From G963663735 sp963663735 (GTDB lineage: Bacteria; Acidobacteriota; UBA6911; RPQK01; JAPXNP01), in contig CAXXHN010000002.1 of NCBI GenBank assembly GCA_963663735.2, positions 1,178,001 through 1,242,000 on the forward strand: DNA of 64,000 nucleotides, in the 5' to 3' direction. Below, one piece after another: positions 16,544-25,470 of the stretch; the stretch's first letter is position 1, and every line of letters starts with the position of its first letter. A program made the translations under genes and the position numbers. The notes beneath the pieces were generated by a model, which saw nothing but the letters and a program-made list of their open reading frames with translations, searched no databases and had not been told where the DNA came from.

Positions 16544-18852
16544 TGCGTTTACTGCTGCTAATAATTTTCTTTCCTCTGCAGCTGGCGTTATTGCTCCTTC
16601 TTTCCCTGACGGAACCGTTACGGTTCCTGCTTAACCTCTTCCGTCGAAACCGGCAGGTAACGGAAGAATTCTGTACCACATCATGCTCCCTGGTAATGCT
16701 TAACTGGAACGGCCTGCACCTTTTAAGAGAAAGTATTCCCGCACTCCTTGAAGCTGTAAGAAAAACCGGGGGCGAGCACCAGGTACTGGTAGTAGACAAC
16801 GGAAGCACCGATGGCAGTCAGGCCTGGCTGGAAGAAAATTATCCTGAAGTGGAGGTCCTCGAACTAGAACAAAACCTGGGTTTCGGCGCCGGTAATAACC
16901 TGGGGGTTAAAGCGGCCTCCAACGAAATTGTAATTCTGCTGAACAACGACATGATTGTAAGTTATGATTTCCTGGAGCCTCTTCTTCGGGGATTCACCGG
17001 TCCTGATATTTTCGCGGTAACCAGCCAGGTACACTTTCCTGATGGAAAAAGACGAGAGGAAACGGGAGCAACAGCCGCCTGGTTCGATAAGGGATACCTT
17101 CATTTCACCCACCTGCCCATAAAAAAACAGCATTTTGCAAGGGGATATCTGCCCGTTTTATGGGCCGGAGGAGGATCGTCCGCATTTCGCAAATCTATGT
17201 TTTTGGAACTTGGAGGATTTTCTGAAATCTACTCCCCCTGCTACCAGGAAGATGTTGACCTCAGCTTCAGGGCCTGGAAAAGGGGCTGGCACAGCCTGGT
17301 GGCAGCGGACAGCAATGTCCTCCATAAACACCGGGGTACTTCCAACAGGTTATACAGCGACAAACAGCTCGCCTCTATGATCGAGGAGAGAAAACTCTGG
17401 TTTATCTGGATCAACCTGGGACTGAAAACCCTGGTTCCGCATCTTCTGTTGCTGCCGCTCAGCATCACCAGGTGGATACCCATCGCGGCCTATTTCAAGG
17501 CCATCCGCAAGCTCCCCAAAATCCTGATGTCAAGGATGCGGATGCCGCCTGGAGTTTACAGCGACCGGGAGATTATGGGATGGTCGGAACATCCCCTTTT
17601 GTACCTGAATCGTTTCAGGGCTGAAAGGTTCCTGGAGCCAAGGAAATCAGAGAGGCTCCGGATTCTCATTGTCAGCGCTTACCTTCCGCACCTGGGGACC
17701 CATGGGGGAGCAGGCAGGGTGTTTCAGCTGATGAAAAGAGCGGCTGAAAAACATGAAGTTACACTCATTACTTACCTGGAGAATGAAAAAGATAAACAGT
17801 TTCTTTCCCAGGCGGAATCATGCTGTCACCGGGTAGAAACAGTTTTCCGCGGCAGCTATCGTCATCTGTCCTGGTATCCTTACGAACCGTTCGAAGAATT
17901 CAACTGTGATTCTTTTCGAGCTACCCTGGAGGATTTGGCCACTGAGTCTGATTATGATATCGTGCATTTTGAATGGACCCAGATGGCCGAATTCAGTGAC
18001 CTTTTTCCCTATTCCCCCAAAATTATCACCGAAGTGGAAGTAAACTGGGCGGCTCACAGAACCATGGTTGCGGTAGAACCTGATTTATTAAAAAAGATAA
18101 AAAAATATTACAACACGCTACAGACCCTCTACCGGGAAGCGGAATTATGCGCAAAGGCCGACCGGGTTGTATGCGTAACTGAAGATGATAAAAATTACCT
18201 GCTCGGTTATGTGGCCACTGAGAAACTCATGGTAATAAAAACCGGTGTAGACCTGGACTATTTTTCTTTTTCAGAACAGGGCAAAGATCCTAATGCGATT
18301 GTTTTTGTCGGAGCTTTCCGCCATTCTCCAAACCAGGATGCCATGTTTTATTTCTACCGGGATATCTTTCCGAAGATAGTGGAGAAATGCCCCTCGGCTC
18401 ATCTTTATATTGTCGGATCATCTCCTCCCGATGAAATTAAGGAATTGGGACTCCAGGAAAACATAACGGTTACAGGTTTCGTGGAAGACATCAGGGAATA
18501 CTACAGGATGGCCCAGGTGGTGGTGGTACCGATAAGAACGGGAGTGGGAATCAGGGGAAAAGTCCTGGAAGGATGGGCTGCCGGTTCCGCGATGGTTGCT
18601 TCTTCCCTGGCGTGCCAGGGCCTTAAGGCGGAACATGGGAACAATGTCCTGATCGCTGACAATCCAGCTGAGTTTGCCAGCCACACCATAGAGCTGTTAA
18701 ATAATCCCTGCAAATGCATTGAACTGGCCCGAAGTGGAAGAAGTACGGTAGAAGCTTTCTATGGCTGGGATGCAATGGGCAGGGAGATGATTGAGGAATA
18801 TGAAGCTGTAAACAGCTCCTGGAAATGTCCGGTCCGGAGGAAAACCACTTGA
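16543..18852 (+). CDS. GT2-GT4 fusion glycosyltransferase
   Basis: A 769-residue bifunctional glycosyltransferase. An N-terminal hydrophobic anchor (residues 1-32) precedes a GT2 domain (~45-290) with VVDNGSTDGS at 83-92, the metal-binding NND triad at ~134-136 and the rhamnosyltransferase-like GGGSSAFRKSMF region. From ~370 a GT4 domain begins (LRILIVSAYLP..GGAGRV) and ends with the donor-site region GFVEDIREYYRMAQVVVVP and EGWAAGSAMVAS. Two transferase activities in one chain suggest sequential sugar additions in polysaccharide assembly. It overlaps the methyltransferase by 1 nt and the next gene by 28 nt, which indicates tight co-expression. Sugar specificity is not readable. Confidence 0.92.
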   Translation: MRLLLLIIFFPLQLALLLLLSLTEPLRFLLNLFRRNRQVTEEFCTTSCSLVMLNWNGLHLLRESIPALLEAVRKTGGEHQVLVVDNGSTDGSQAWLEENYPEVEVLELEQNLGFGAGNNLGVKAASNEIVILLNNDMIVSYDFLEPLLRGFTGPDIFAVTSQVHFPDGKRREETGATAAWFDKGYLHFTHLPIKKQHFARGYLPVLWAGGGSSAFRKSMFLELGGFSEIYSPCYQEDVDLSFRAWKRGWHSLVAADSNVLHKHRGTSNRLYSDKQLASMIEERKLWFIWINLGLKTLVPHLLLLPLSITRWIPIAAYFKAIRKLPKILMSRMRMPPGVYSDREIMGWSEHPLLYLNRFRAERFLEPRKSERLRILIVSAYLPHLGTHGGAGRVFQLMKRAAEKHEVTLITYLENEKDKQFLSQAESCCHRVETVFRGSYRHLSWYPYEPFEEFNCDSFRATLEDLATESDYDIVHFEWTQMAEFSDLFPYSPKIITEVEVNWAAHRTMVAVEPDLLKKIKKYYNTLQTLYREAELCAKADRVVCVTEDDKNYLLGYVATEKLMVIKTGVDLDYFSFSEQGKDPNAIVFVGAFRHSPNQDAMFYFYRDIFPKIVEKCPSAHLYIVGSSPPDEIKELGLQENITVTGFVEDIREYYRMAQVVVVPIRTGVGIRGKVLEGWAAGSAMVASSLACQGLKAEHGNNVLIADNPAEFASHTIELLNNPCKCIELARSGRSTVEAFYGWDAMGREMIEEYEAVNSSWKCPVRRKTT

Positions 18853-20288
18853 ATAACCAGCGGAAGAATCCACCGATTACTGCTGATTCAGGAAGCTTCC
18901 CTTCTTCCCGGGAAAAACCGTTCGAGCCAGTGAAATCAGTACTGGTAGTGGAAACTGAACGGCTCTCTGTCATGAGAAAAGTCATATCTGAAATTGCTTC
19001 AACTAATGATGGTATGAATCTCTCCATTACAGTACTCTGCAACGAACTGAGAAAAAGATTCTACCTGTCAGGTTCTCTTGTTCAAAACACCATTACCTAT
19101 CCCGCAGCTGGAATAACATCAAAAATTGCGGCTGCCTTACGCCTGCTAATTCATACCCCAAAATATGACATGGCTGTTGCGGTCTTTAACGGGCAGCGCC
19201 AATTTACCAGGGCCAAACTCCTGTTCTGGTTGCTGCGGGCTGATAAACGCCTGGCTTTCGATGGAAAATTTGACTCTTTTTTCCTTGATTCCGGGACCAT
19301 TCCCAGGTTGTTCAGCCAGAGCCGGAAACCGCCTGATCGGGTCCGGCGGATTGGTGTGCTTATCTTTGAAACCGATGGCATCGAAATACTCAGGGAGGTT
19401 ATCCGGATTACCAAGGCGAGTCATGTTATACCCAAGGCCAGGATTACATTGTTCTGCCGGGATTCCAGTGCGGAATTACTGGAGTCACATCCGCTGGTAA
19501 ACAATATTATTTCCTACCGGGATCACTCTGTCTTCAGCTGGTTTAAAAAAGCAGTCAAGATAATTACTGCCAGGAATTCAGTAATAGTCGGGGTATTAAA
19601 CGGCAGGAAAAGATTCTTCCTGTCAAAGCTTCTTTTCTGCCTGAGCCGCAACCGGCACAGGCTGGTTTTCAACGGTTCCCTCGACTGCTGTTTCTGGAAC
19701 CGCCACACCTATGGACAGATTATTTTGCAGGGTCTTAAGTCAGGGGTCAATAGTCCTTTTGCCGACAATCCCAGGAAGGTTCTGATCCTTGAAACAGCCG
19801 GGCCGGAGACAATGAAACGGATGATCAGGGTTGCAGCGGAACCCAAGGTTAATCCAAACGCCATAATAACCCTCTTCTGCAATGAAAACCGCCGTGAAAC
19901 CTTCAGTTCCATGCCTGAAATTGAACACATAGTCACTTACAGTGACAGTTCCCTGCGAAATAAACTGGAAGATTCGGTAAAAATCATCTTTACCTACCCT
20001 GATGCGGTTGTGGCCCGTTTCAATGGAGATCGTGATTTTAAACCGCTTAAAACGCTGTTCTGGCTGGTCAGAACCCCCAACCGGATCGTGTTTAATGAAG
20101 CTCTTGACTGCTTCTACTTTAACCGGAAAACCGCGCACTTATTGATTTCCGGGAAATACGTCAACATTTACGAAAATTTATTATTATCCGCACTGCGTCA
20201 GGTCGTCAAGGCTCTGCTGTTTCTTCCGAGGTTCACCTATCTGCTCGCATGGCGGGGAATCAACCGCCTGAAATTCAGGTTATTTTGA
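18825..20288 (+). CDS. Protein of three tandem GT9-like Rossmann half-domains
   Basis: A 487-residue protein built of three homologous modules at ~36-155, 173-292 and 316-434. Each has a first strand 'VLxxET', a helix, 'xITLFCxxxxxE' and 'xxIxxYxD'. Each then has a signature V(F/L)NGxRxFxxxKLLF-L-R---RL-FN---DC-(F/W)N. The order resembles the N-terminal (acceptor) half of heptosyltransferase-type GT9 enzymes. No complete GT9 C-terminal donor domain is visible in any module. The C-terminal ~50 residues are hydrophobic and basic. It overlaps the GT2-GT4 gene by 28 nt. The GT9 link is a fold-pattern inference, and its function (acceptor recognition, scaffold or transferase) is unknown. Confidence 0.8.
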   Translation: MSGPEENHLNNQRKNPPITADSGSFPSSREKPFEPVKSVLVVETERLSVMRKVISEIASTNDGMNLSITVLCNELRKRFYLSGSLVQNTITYPAAGITSKIAAALRLLIHTPKYDMAVAVFNGQRQFTRAKLLFWLLRADKRLAFDGKFDSFFLDSGTIPRLFSQSRKPPDRVRRIGVLIFETDGIEILREVIRITKASHVIPKARITLFCRDSSAELLESHPLVNNIISYRDHSVFSWFKKAVKIITARNSVIVGVLNGRKRFFLSKLLFCLSRNRHRLVFNGSLDCCFWNRHTYGQIILQGLKSGVNSPFADNPRKVLILETAGPETMKRMIRVAAEPKVNPNAIITLFCNENRRETFSSMPEIEHIVTYSDSSLRNKLEDSVKIIFTYPDAVVARFNGDRDFKPLKTLFWLVRTPNRIVFNEALDCFYFNRKTAHLLISGKYVNIYENLLLSALRQVVKALLFLPRFTYLLAWRGINRLKFRLF

Positions 20289-20365
20289 CATTGAACAGTC
20301 AAGCTCGTTCACAAGGTTGGCTGTAACTGGGGTCATTCAGGACATAGGTACTCTCATTGAATCAA

Positions 20366-20492
20366 CATCGCCGGCAGAAGGCAACCAGGATGCGGGCTGA
20401 AAACCCAGCATTCAATAACCCTGGGTGACCGAAGAGAGCCCCAGGATTTGGTACCCGCCAACATGTTGGAGCGCTGAAAGTGCGACATCGGA
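20366..20492 (+). repeat. Interspersed repeat family B, copy 1
   Basis: About 127 nt align along their whole length with 25944-26074: CATC-GCCGGCAG, then TGAA-CCCAG, GACCGAAG, GGTA-CC-GCCAACAT-TGGAGCGCT, and GCGACATCGGA at the end. Both copies lie between convergent genes in the same orientation. I see no coding function. Confidence 0.7.
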
Positions 20493-20545
20493 GCTGAGAA
20501 GGTCAAAAGACCGGGCCTTATAGCCCTGAAGTATCCCAGCTCCGA
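20488..20545. terminator. Structured 3' region after the glycan operon
   Basis: Arms TCGGAGCTG (20488-20496) and CAGCTCCGA (20537-20545) enclose a smaller GGTC-AAAA-GACC hairpin (20501-20512). The structure starts at the end of repeat copy 1 and lies between the convergent glycan operon and leuB. It probably forms the 3' end of one or both transcripts. There is no T-run. Confidence 0.45.
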
Positions 20546-20564
20546 CAATCCGTCCAACTCCGGG

Positions 20565-21653
20565 TCAGTTACTGATTCTCTCCAGGACCTTGTCACTCAT
20601 CTCCCTGCAACCGATGGCTTTGTCGCCGGGACCGGCAATGTCAGCTGTCCTGTGTCCGTCCTTAAGAACCTGTCTGATGGCGGCTTCAATCTTCTGGGCT
20701 ATATCCTCTCTTTGCAGAGAATACCTGAAAAGCAATGCGACCGAACCAATAGTAGCCAGTGGATTGGCCTTGTCCTGCCCCGCAATGTCTGGAGCCGATC
20801 CATGGGCAGGTTCATAAATGCCGAGTCTACCGGAACTCTTCTCTACCCCCAGGCTGGCAGTGGAAAGCATCCCAATTGAGCCGGAAAGCATTGCCGCTTC
20901 ATCACTCAGGATATCCCCAAACATGTTATTGGTCAGGAGAACGTCAAATTCTTTCGGACGAGTCAAGAGCTGCATGGCGCAGTTGTCGATAAGAACATGC
21001 TCCAGTTTAACCGCCTTATAATCCCTATGAACGTCTTCAACTACCGATTTCCAGAGCTGGGAACTCTCCAGGACATTTGATTTGTCAACACTTGAAACCT
21101 TCCCGCTCCTCAGACTGGCCGAATCAAAAGCAACTCGGGCGATTCTCTCTATTTCATAATCATAATAAATCTCAGTGTTGTAGCCGGATCTTCCATTTTC
21201 GCCGGCTTTAAATCCCCGGGGTTCTCCAAAATAAATACCCCCGGTCAGTTCACGTACAATCAGGATATTCACACCTTCGACAATTTCTCTTTTTACAGGG
21301 GAGGCATCCAGCAATTCATCGAAGGTAATTATGGGGCGGAGATTGGCAAAAAGCCCCAAGCCTTTACGAAGGCCCATCAAAGCCTTTTCCGGCCTCAGGT
21401 GAGGGGGATTGTTGTCATGTTTTGGGGATCCTACTGCACCAAGCATCACCGCGTCCGCCTCGAGGCAGCGCTCAAGTACAGGTTCAGGAAGGGGTTGCCC
21501 GAATTCGTCAATCGCGGCACCGCCGATTTTATATTCCTCAAATTCAAGCTCCAGAGAATAAATGGACGCACATTTCTGCAGAACCGATACTGCCCCTTCT
21601 ATAACTTCAGGCCCAATCCCGTCTCCAGGCAGTACCACAATTTTTTTTGACAT
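20565..21653 (-). CDS. leuB: 3-isopropylmalate dehydrogenase
   Basis: Catalyses NAD-dependent oxidative decarboxylation of 3-isopropylmalate in leucine biosynthesis, in the cytoplasm. The 362-residue length is normal. Signatures are VVLPGDGIGPEV at the N-terminus, LRKGLGLFANLRP (substrate arginines), the Asp cluster NNMFGDILSDEAAM and the NAD-site motif YEPAHGSAPDIAG. LeuB is favoured over other beta-decarboxylating dehydrogenases by the GSPKHDN and RPEKALMGLRK stretches. GGAGAG lies 7 nt before the ATG. leuA, leuC and leuD are not in the window, so the gene stands apart from a leu operon. Confidence 0.95.
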   Translation of the reverse strand: MSKKIVVLPGDGIGPEVIEGAVSVLQKCASIYSLELEFEEYKIGGAAIDEFGQPLPEPVLERCLEADAVMLGAVGSPKHDNNPPHLRPEKALMGLRKGLGLFANLRPIITFDELLDASPVKREIVEGVNILIVRELTGGIYFGEPRGFKAGENGRSGYNTEIYYDYEIERIARVAFDSASLRSGKVSSVDKSNVLESSQLWKSVVEDVHRDYKAVKLEHVLIDNCAMQLLTRPKEFDVLLTNNMFGDILSDEAAMLSGSIGMLSTASLGVEKSSGRLGIYEPAHGSAPDIAGQDKANPLATIGSVALLFRYSLQREDIAQKIEAAIRQVLKDGHRTADIAGPGDKAIGCREMSDKVLERISN

Positions 21654-21745
21654 ACTAAATCTCTCCGTTTTTGAAGCTTTAAAAGCAGGAGCCAGACCTA
21701 TCCCCTCTTTAACTATGCTTCCACCTATTTATAATTGATTAAATA

Positions 21746-22825
21746 TTAATTGTTATCCAGAATCTGGAAATTGGACTTGGATATTTCAGCCGCAAGTTTA
21801 CGGGCTATCTCCCTGAATGCCTGGGCTGCCGGGCTTTCAGGCGCGTCGACAACAACCGGCCTCCCTTTGTCTCCACACTTGCGAATATCAGTTTCCAGGG
21901 GTATTCCCCCCAGGAAAGGCACATTGAACTTCTCGCTGGTTTCCTCACCGCCGCCGTGATCAAATATTTCGCTTCTTTCACCGCAGGAAGGACAGACAAA
22001 ATAGCTCATATTTTCTACTATTCCCAGCACATTAACCTTGACCTGCTGTAACATGACAACACCCTTGCGGGCATCTGAAAGAGCAACATCCTGTGGGGTT
22101 GTAACTACCACCCCACCTGCCAGCGGTACCGATTGGGTCATGGTGATCTGTACGTCTCCGGTGCCAGGAGGGAGGTCAGCTATCAGGTAGTCCAGCTCTC
22201 CCCATTCGACCTGGTACAGCAGCTGCTGGAGAACTCCATGCAGCATAGGGCCCCTCCAAATCAGGGGAGTATCATCCCTGGACAGTAATCCCATGGACAC
22301 GAACTTGACGCCATGAGCTTCCAGGGGAACAATCATTTTTCCATTACCATGGGGCGGATCAGAGTTGCCCATCATTATCGGTATGTTCGGGCCATATATG
22401 TCACAGTCGATCAAGCCGACTCTGGCTCCTTCCAGGGCCAGGGCACAAGCCAGGTTGGCCGAGACTGTGGATTTACCTACCCCGCCCTTTCCCGAAGTAA
22501 CGGCAACAATATTTGAAACCCCTTCAATCGCTTTTCGCTCCGGAATGCTTTTCTGCCTGGTGACATCAGCATCCATTTTCACAGACACATTCCTGACACC
22601 GTCAAGCCCCGAAACAAGTCTCCGTGCCTCATCTTCAAATTTTTCCTTTATCGGGCAGGCTGGAGTGGTTAAAACAAAGGTAAAAGAAACATTCCCGTCT
22701 TCAATTTTCAGGTCGCGGATCATGCCAAGACTGACCACATCCTTCTTTAGATCGGGATCTATAATTGCGCTCAGGGCTTTGAGGACATCCTCCCGCCTGA
22801 CGCTGCTATTACTAAAAAAACCCAT
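21746..22825 (-). CDS. apbC: Mrp/ApbC-type iron-sulfur carrier ATPase
   Basis: A P-loop ATPase that carries and transfers Fe-S clusters. Residues ~10-85 are a MIP18/DUF59-like domain (VLKALSAIIDPDLKKDVVSLGMI). The Mrp/NBP35 domain follows, with the deviant Walker A VTSGKGGVGKST, DCDIYGPNIP, LIADLPPGTGD and the cluster-binding CPSCG motif. Length (359) and domain order match bacterial ApbC/Mrp. It is the last gene before leuB on the minus strand, ~90 nt away, with no obvious functional tie apart from Fe-S enzymes in leucine synthesis. Confidence 0.93.
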   Translation of the reverse strand: MGFFSNSSVRREDVLKALSAIIDPDLKKDVVSLGMIRDLKIEDGNVSFTFVLTTPACPIKEKFEDEARRLVSGLDGVRNVSVKMDADVTRQKSIPERKAIEGVSNIVAVTSGKGGVGKSTVSANLACALALEGARVGLIDCDIYGPNIPIMMGNSDPPHGNGKMIVPLEAHGVKFVSMGLLSRDDTPLIWRGPMLHGVLQQLLYQVEWGELDYLIADLPPGTGDVQITMTQSVPLAGGVVVTTPQDVALSDARKGVVMLQQVKVNVLGIVENMSYFVCPSCGERSEIFDHGGGEETSEKFNVPFLGGIPLETDIRKCGDKGRPVVVDAPESPAAQAFREIARKLAAEISKSNFQILDNN

Positions 22826-23035
22826 AAAATACTCCCTGTTATATTTTAAATATTCCCGGACTCAGGTTGGCATTACCAGTTTCAGGAATCTGACGATATT
22901 ACCGGAAATGAAGCCAGCTTGCCAAATTGCATAAAAAATCACTGCTTTAATAACGGTTCCTCAAGGCAACCGAAGAAAGCCGTAAACCTCATGGTTTGCC
23001 TCAGCAGGAAGTCTCAATTATCCGGATCAGGAAGA

Positions 23036-23908
23036 TTACTCCCTGCGAAAAACCACATTCAGCTTAACTTCCGCTTCAGCAACCTCTGTCCCCTGTATGG
23101 CCGGCAAAAATTGCCATGAACCGCGTACAGTCTCCAGCGCCAATTCATCCAGGACCGGATCTAAACCTTCAATAACCGAGGTATCTTTTAATCCCCCGAA
23201 CCTGCTGATAAAGCCGATAACCCTGACAACAACCGGATCTGGAAGATGACTGAATGCGGAAGGCAGAAGCGGTTTGGGATCCGCAATGGCTACCGGCCCC
23301 AGAACCGTATCCTCCATAAAGAATTCTGAATACTCCTTGGCAGGGTCAGTGCCTTCAAAAATCATTCTGCCGAAACCCCTGGTAAAGCCTGCTCTTTGCA
23401 GGGCTGACTTTCTATTGTTACGGTCCAGATCAATATTGCTAATCCTGGCCAGAGCCACTTCAAAATCTCTTTTATTCAGTTTTTCAAAAAATAAAATTCT
23501 TCCTTCTATTTTGAGAATTGCTCTCTCAACCACACCATTCAGCTTCAGGTTCCCCATAATCTCAACTCCGTACACTTTTCCCGGTTTTATCAGGCTGGTG
23601 GCTAAAAACCGGTTGTCTGTATCAGCGAAGTCCTCGTTTTTGATAACCTGTCCCCTTTTCCACTGCCCCTGGTTGCCAAAAAGAATCAGGTTATAAGGCA
23701 TGAAAACTGAATAAGCTTCACTCAAATTCAGATAATTAATCACAGCGCTGCTGCCATTAACGACCTCCAGAGTCACAATCCTCTGATCGGAAAGATACAG
23801 AAACCCAGTTCCCGTCTGGCCGTAAACTGTTACTGTGGAGCCTGCGAATCCAACCAGGAGGAGGAGGATAAAAACTATGCGAAGAACAAATATATCCGAT
23901 TTTTTCAT
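23036..23908 (-). CDS. Secreted protein with TonB-C-like terminal domain
   Basis: About 290 residues. An N-terminal signal or anchor (IFVLRIVFILLLLVGFAG) is followed by an uncharacterised beta-rich middle. The last ~80 residues have the TonB C-terminal pattern: LPDPVVVRVIGFISRFGGLKD, then LDELALETVRGSWQFLPA, then a VKLNVVF strand. Unlike classical TonB, there is no Pro/Lys-rich periplasm-spanning spacer. The ATG at 23908 places the signal peptide normally. The frame extends to a TTG at 23938, which looks less likely. Whether it energises receptors such as the one at 6638-10294 is unknown. Confidence 0.7.
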   Translation of the reverse strand: MKKSDIFVLRIVFILLLLVGFAGSTVTVYGQTGTGFLYLSDQRIVTLEVVNGSSAVINYLNLSEAYSVFMPYNLILFGNQGQWKRGQVIKNEDFADTDNRFLATSLIKPGKVYGVEIMGNLKLNGVVERAILKIEGRILFFEKLNKRDFEVALARISNIDLDRNNRKSALQRAGFTRGFGRMIFEGTDPAKEYSEFFMEDTVLGPVAIADPKPLLPSAFSHLPDPVVVRVIGFISRFGGLKDTSVIEGLDPVLDELALETVRGSWQFLPAIQGTEVAEAEVKLNVVFRRE

Positions 23909-24207
23909 TAATCTGGCATTCCCTGCGAAAATCTCCAAAGCAATATGCTTTAAAGTTCCCGATACTCTATAATTCTATTATAATTTCTCATTAACTATTA
24001 CTTAAATGAAAGACAGAGAGACGCCACTGGTTATCCGTTGTCCTGAATCATTGTCCCGCTTTGGAACCAGGTAACAGCAATACAGGCTTTTTCTGTGTTT
24101 TACCAACCAGGGCTGCAGGGAGGGCACAGCTTGTTCCGGTTGACTTCTGAGGAACCGGTAATTTGGCAGAGCCGTCCAGAGTTGCTCTGAAAGAGGACAC
24201 TATAATT
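23909..24207. other. Divergent promoter region of the TonB-C-like gene and gcvT
   Basis: An AT-rich core at 23965-23995 contains TATAAT hexamers on the plus strand (23968-23973, 23979-23984) and one on the minus strand (23977-23982). These are plausible -10 boxes for the divergent genes. The ~200-nt gcvT leader does not show the conserved glycine-riboswitch core that I could recognise. Confidence 0.4.
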
Positions 24208-25290
24208 GTGAGCAAAAAAACTGCATTAAACAGCCTGCATCGAAAGTATGGAGGCAGGATGGTTGATTTTGCCGGCTGGGAACTGCCGGTCCAGTACAGC
24301 AGTGCCCTGAAAGAACACCAGGCGGTAAGAGAATCCGCCGGAGTTTTTGATGTCAGCCATATGGGACAGGTGGAAATTAAGGGGCCGGAAGCCCTTGCTT
24401 TTGTTCAGAATGTAACCTGCAACGATGCTGGAAGGCTCTCAGATTTCCAGGCACAGTATTCGGCATTCCTCACTCCTGAGGGCACTATAATCGACGACAT
24501 TGTAGTCTACCGCTTTAACGCGGAGCATTTTTTCCTCTGCATCAATTCTGCTACCAGGGAAAAAGATGTTGCGTGGCTTGAATCGCGCGCCTTCGGTAAT
24601 ATTCAAATGGAAGATGTAAGCGACCAGTACGTGCAGCTTGCCATACAGGGTCCAAAAGCAGAATCAATCCTGCAAAAAATTGTAAAAACTGATTTATCTT
24701 CCATAAAATTTTACTGGTTCACTACAGAGGTCATTTCCGGCGCTGAAGCCATTATTTCCAGGACCGGATATACAGGTGAAGATGGATTTGAAATTTATAT
24801 CTCCCCCGATAAAGGAGAGTTTCTCTGGGAAGAGTTATTCAGGGCAGGTGAACCCTATGGAATTTCACCAGCCGGCCTGGCGGCCAGGAATACCTTGCGG
24901 ATGGAAATGAAGTATCCCCTTTATGGGAGTGACATTACTGATCAGACCACACCGCTGGAAGCGGGATTAGGCTGGATTGTCAAATTCGGCACAGGATTTA
25001 TTGGTGAAGACAGACTTAAGGAAATCAAGAGTGAGGGAATTAAAAGGAAACTCGTCGGTTTCGAAATGATTGACGCTGGTATAGCCAGGGAAGGATATCC
25101 GGTTATCTCCGGAGGTGAAAAATCAAGTACAGTCACCAGCGGAGGGTATTCACCTAGTTTGGACAAAAGTATCGGGATGGCTTACGTCCCAGTCGAAAAT
25201 TCTGACACCGGTTCTTCCCTGTCCGTAGAAATAAGGGGGCGCAGAAGAGAAGCCAAAATCGTGGCAACACCTTTTTATAAAAAGAAATAG
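24208..25290 (+). CDS. gcvT: Glycine cleavage system T protein (aminomethyltransferase)
   Basis: Transfers the methylene group from H-protein-bound aminomethyl-lipoate to tetrahydrofolate, releasing ammonia. Family signatures are HRKYGGRMVDFAGWELPVQY, GVFDVSHMGQ, RTGYTGEDGFEIY and RNTLRMEMKYPLYG. The start is GTG at 24208, with AGAGGA 10 nt upstream, giving about 360 residues. An upstream in-frame TTG at 24163 would add 15 unconserved residues. gcvH follows 180 nt downstream. The decarboxylase gcvP is not in the window. Confidence 0.93.
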   Translation: MSKKTALNSLHRKYGGRMVDFAGWELPVQYSSALKEHQAVRESAGVFDVSHMGQVEIKGPEALAFVQNVTCNDAGRLSDFQAQYSAFLTPEGTIIDDIVVYRFNAEHFFLCINSATREKDVAWLESRAFGNIQMEDVSDQYVQLAIQGPKAESILQKIVKTDLSSIKFYWFTTEVISGAEAIISRTGYTGEDGFEIYISPDKGEFLWEELFRAGEPYGISPAGLAARNTLRMEMKYPLYGSDITDQTTPLEAGLGWIVKFGTGFIGEDRLKEIKSEGIKRKLVGFEMIDAGIAREGYPVISGGEKSSTVTSGGYSPSLDKSIGMAYVPVENSDTGSSLSVEIRGRRREAKIVATPFYKKK

Positions 25291-25470
25291 TCGGGGCCCG
25301 GCAGGAAGAAATTGGTTACAGAGTCACAAAACGTAATCTGCGACAATTAAGGCCGGACCTGGGGGAAAAAATAGGGATTATTTACAGTTAACGTACTTTA
25401 AATGTTAACAATTATCAGCCGCTTGGTTGAATAAACATGGATAATAGCTGTTTGGAAAGGAATTCCGAAG

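Noticed and set aside
20354..20596. Short minus-strand frame across repeat B copy 1
   Set aside because: The sequence is repeated non-coding DNA. The second copy does not preserve the frame.
23939..24207. Glycine riboswitch upstream of gcvT
   Set aside because: I could not find the conserved aptamer core by eye. A covariance-model search would settle it.
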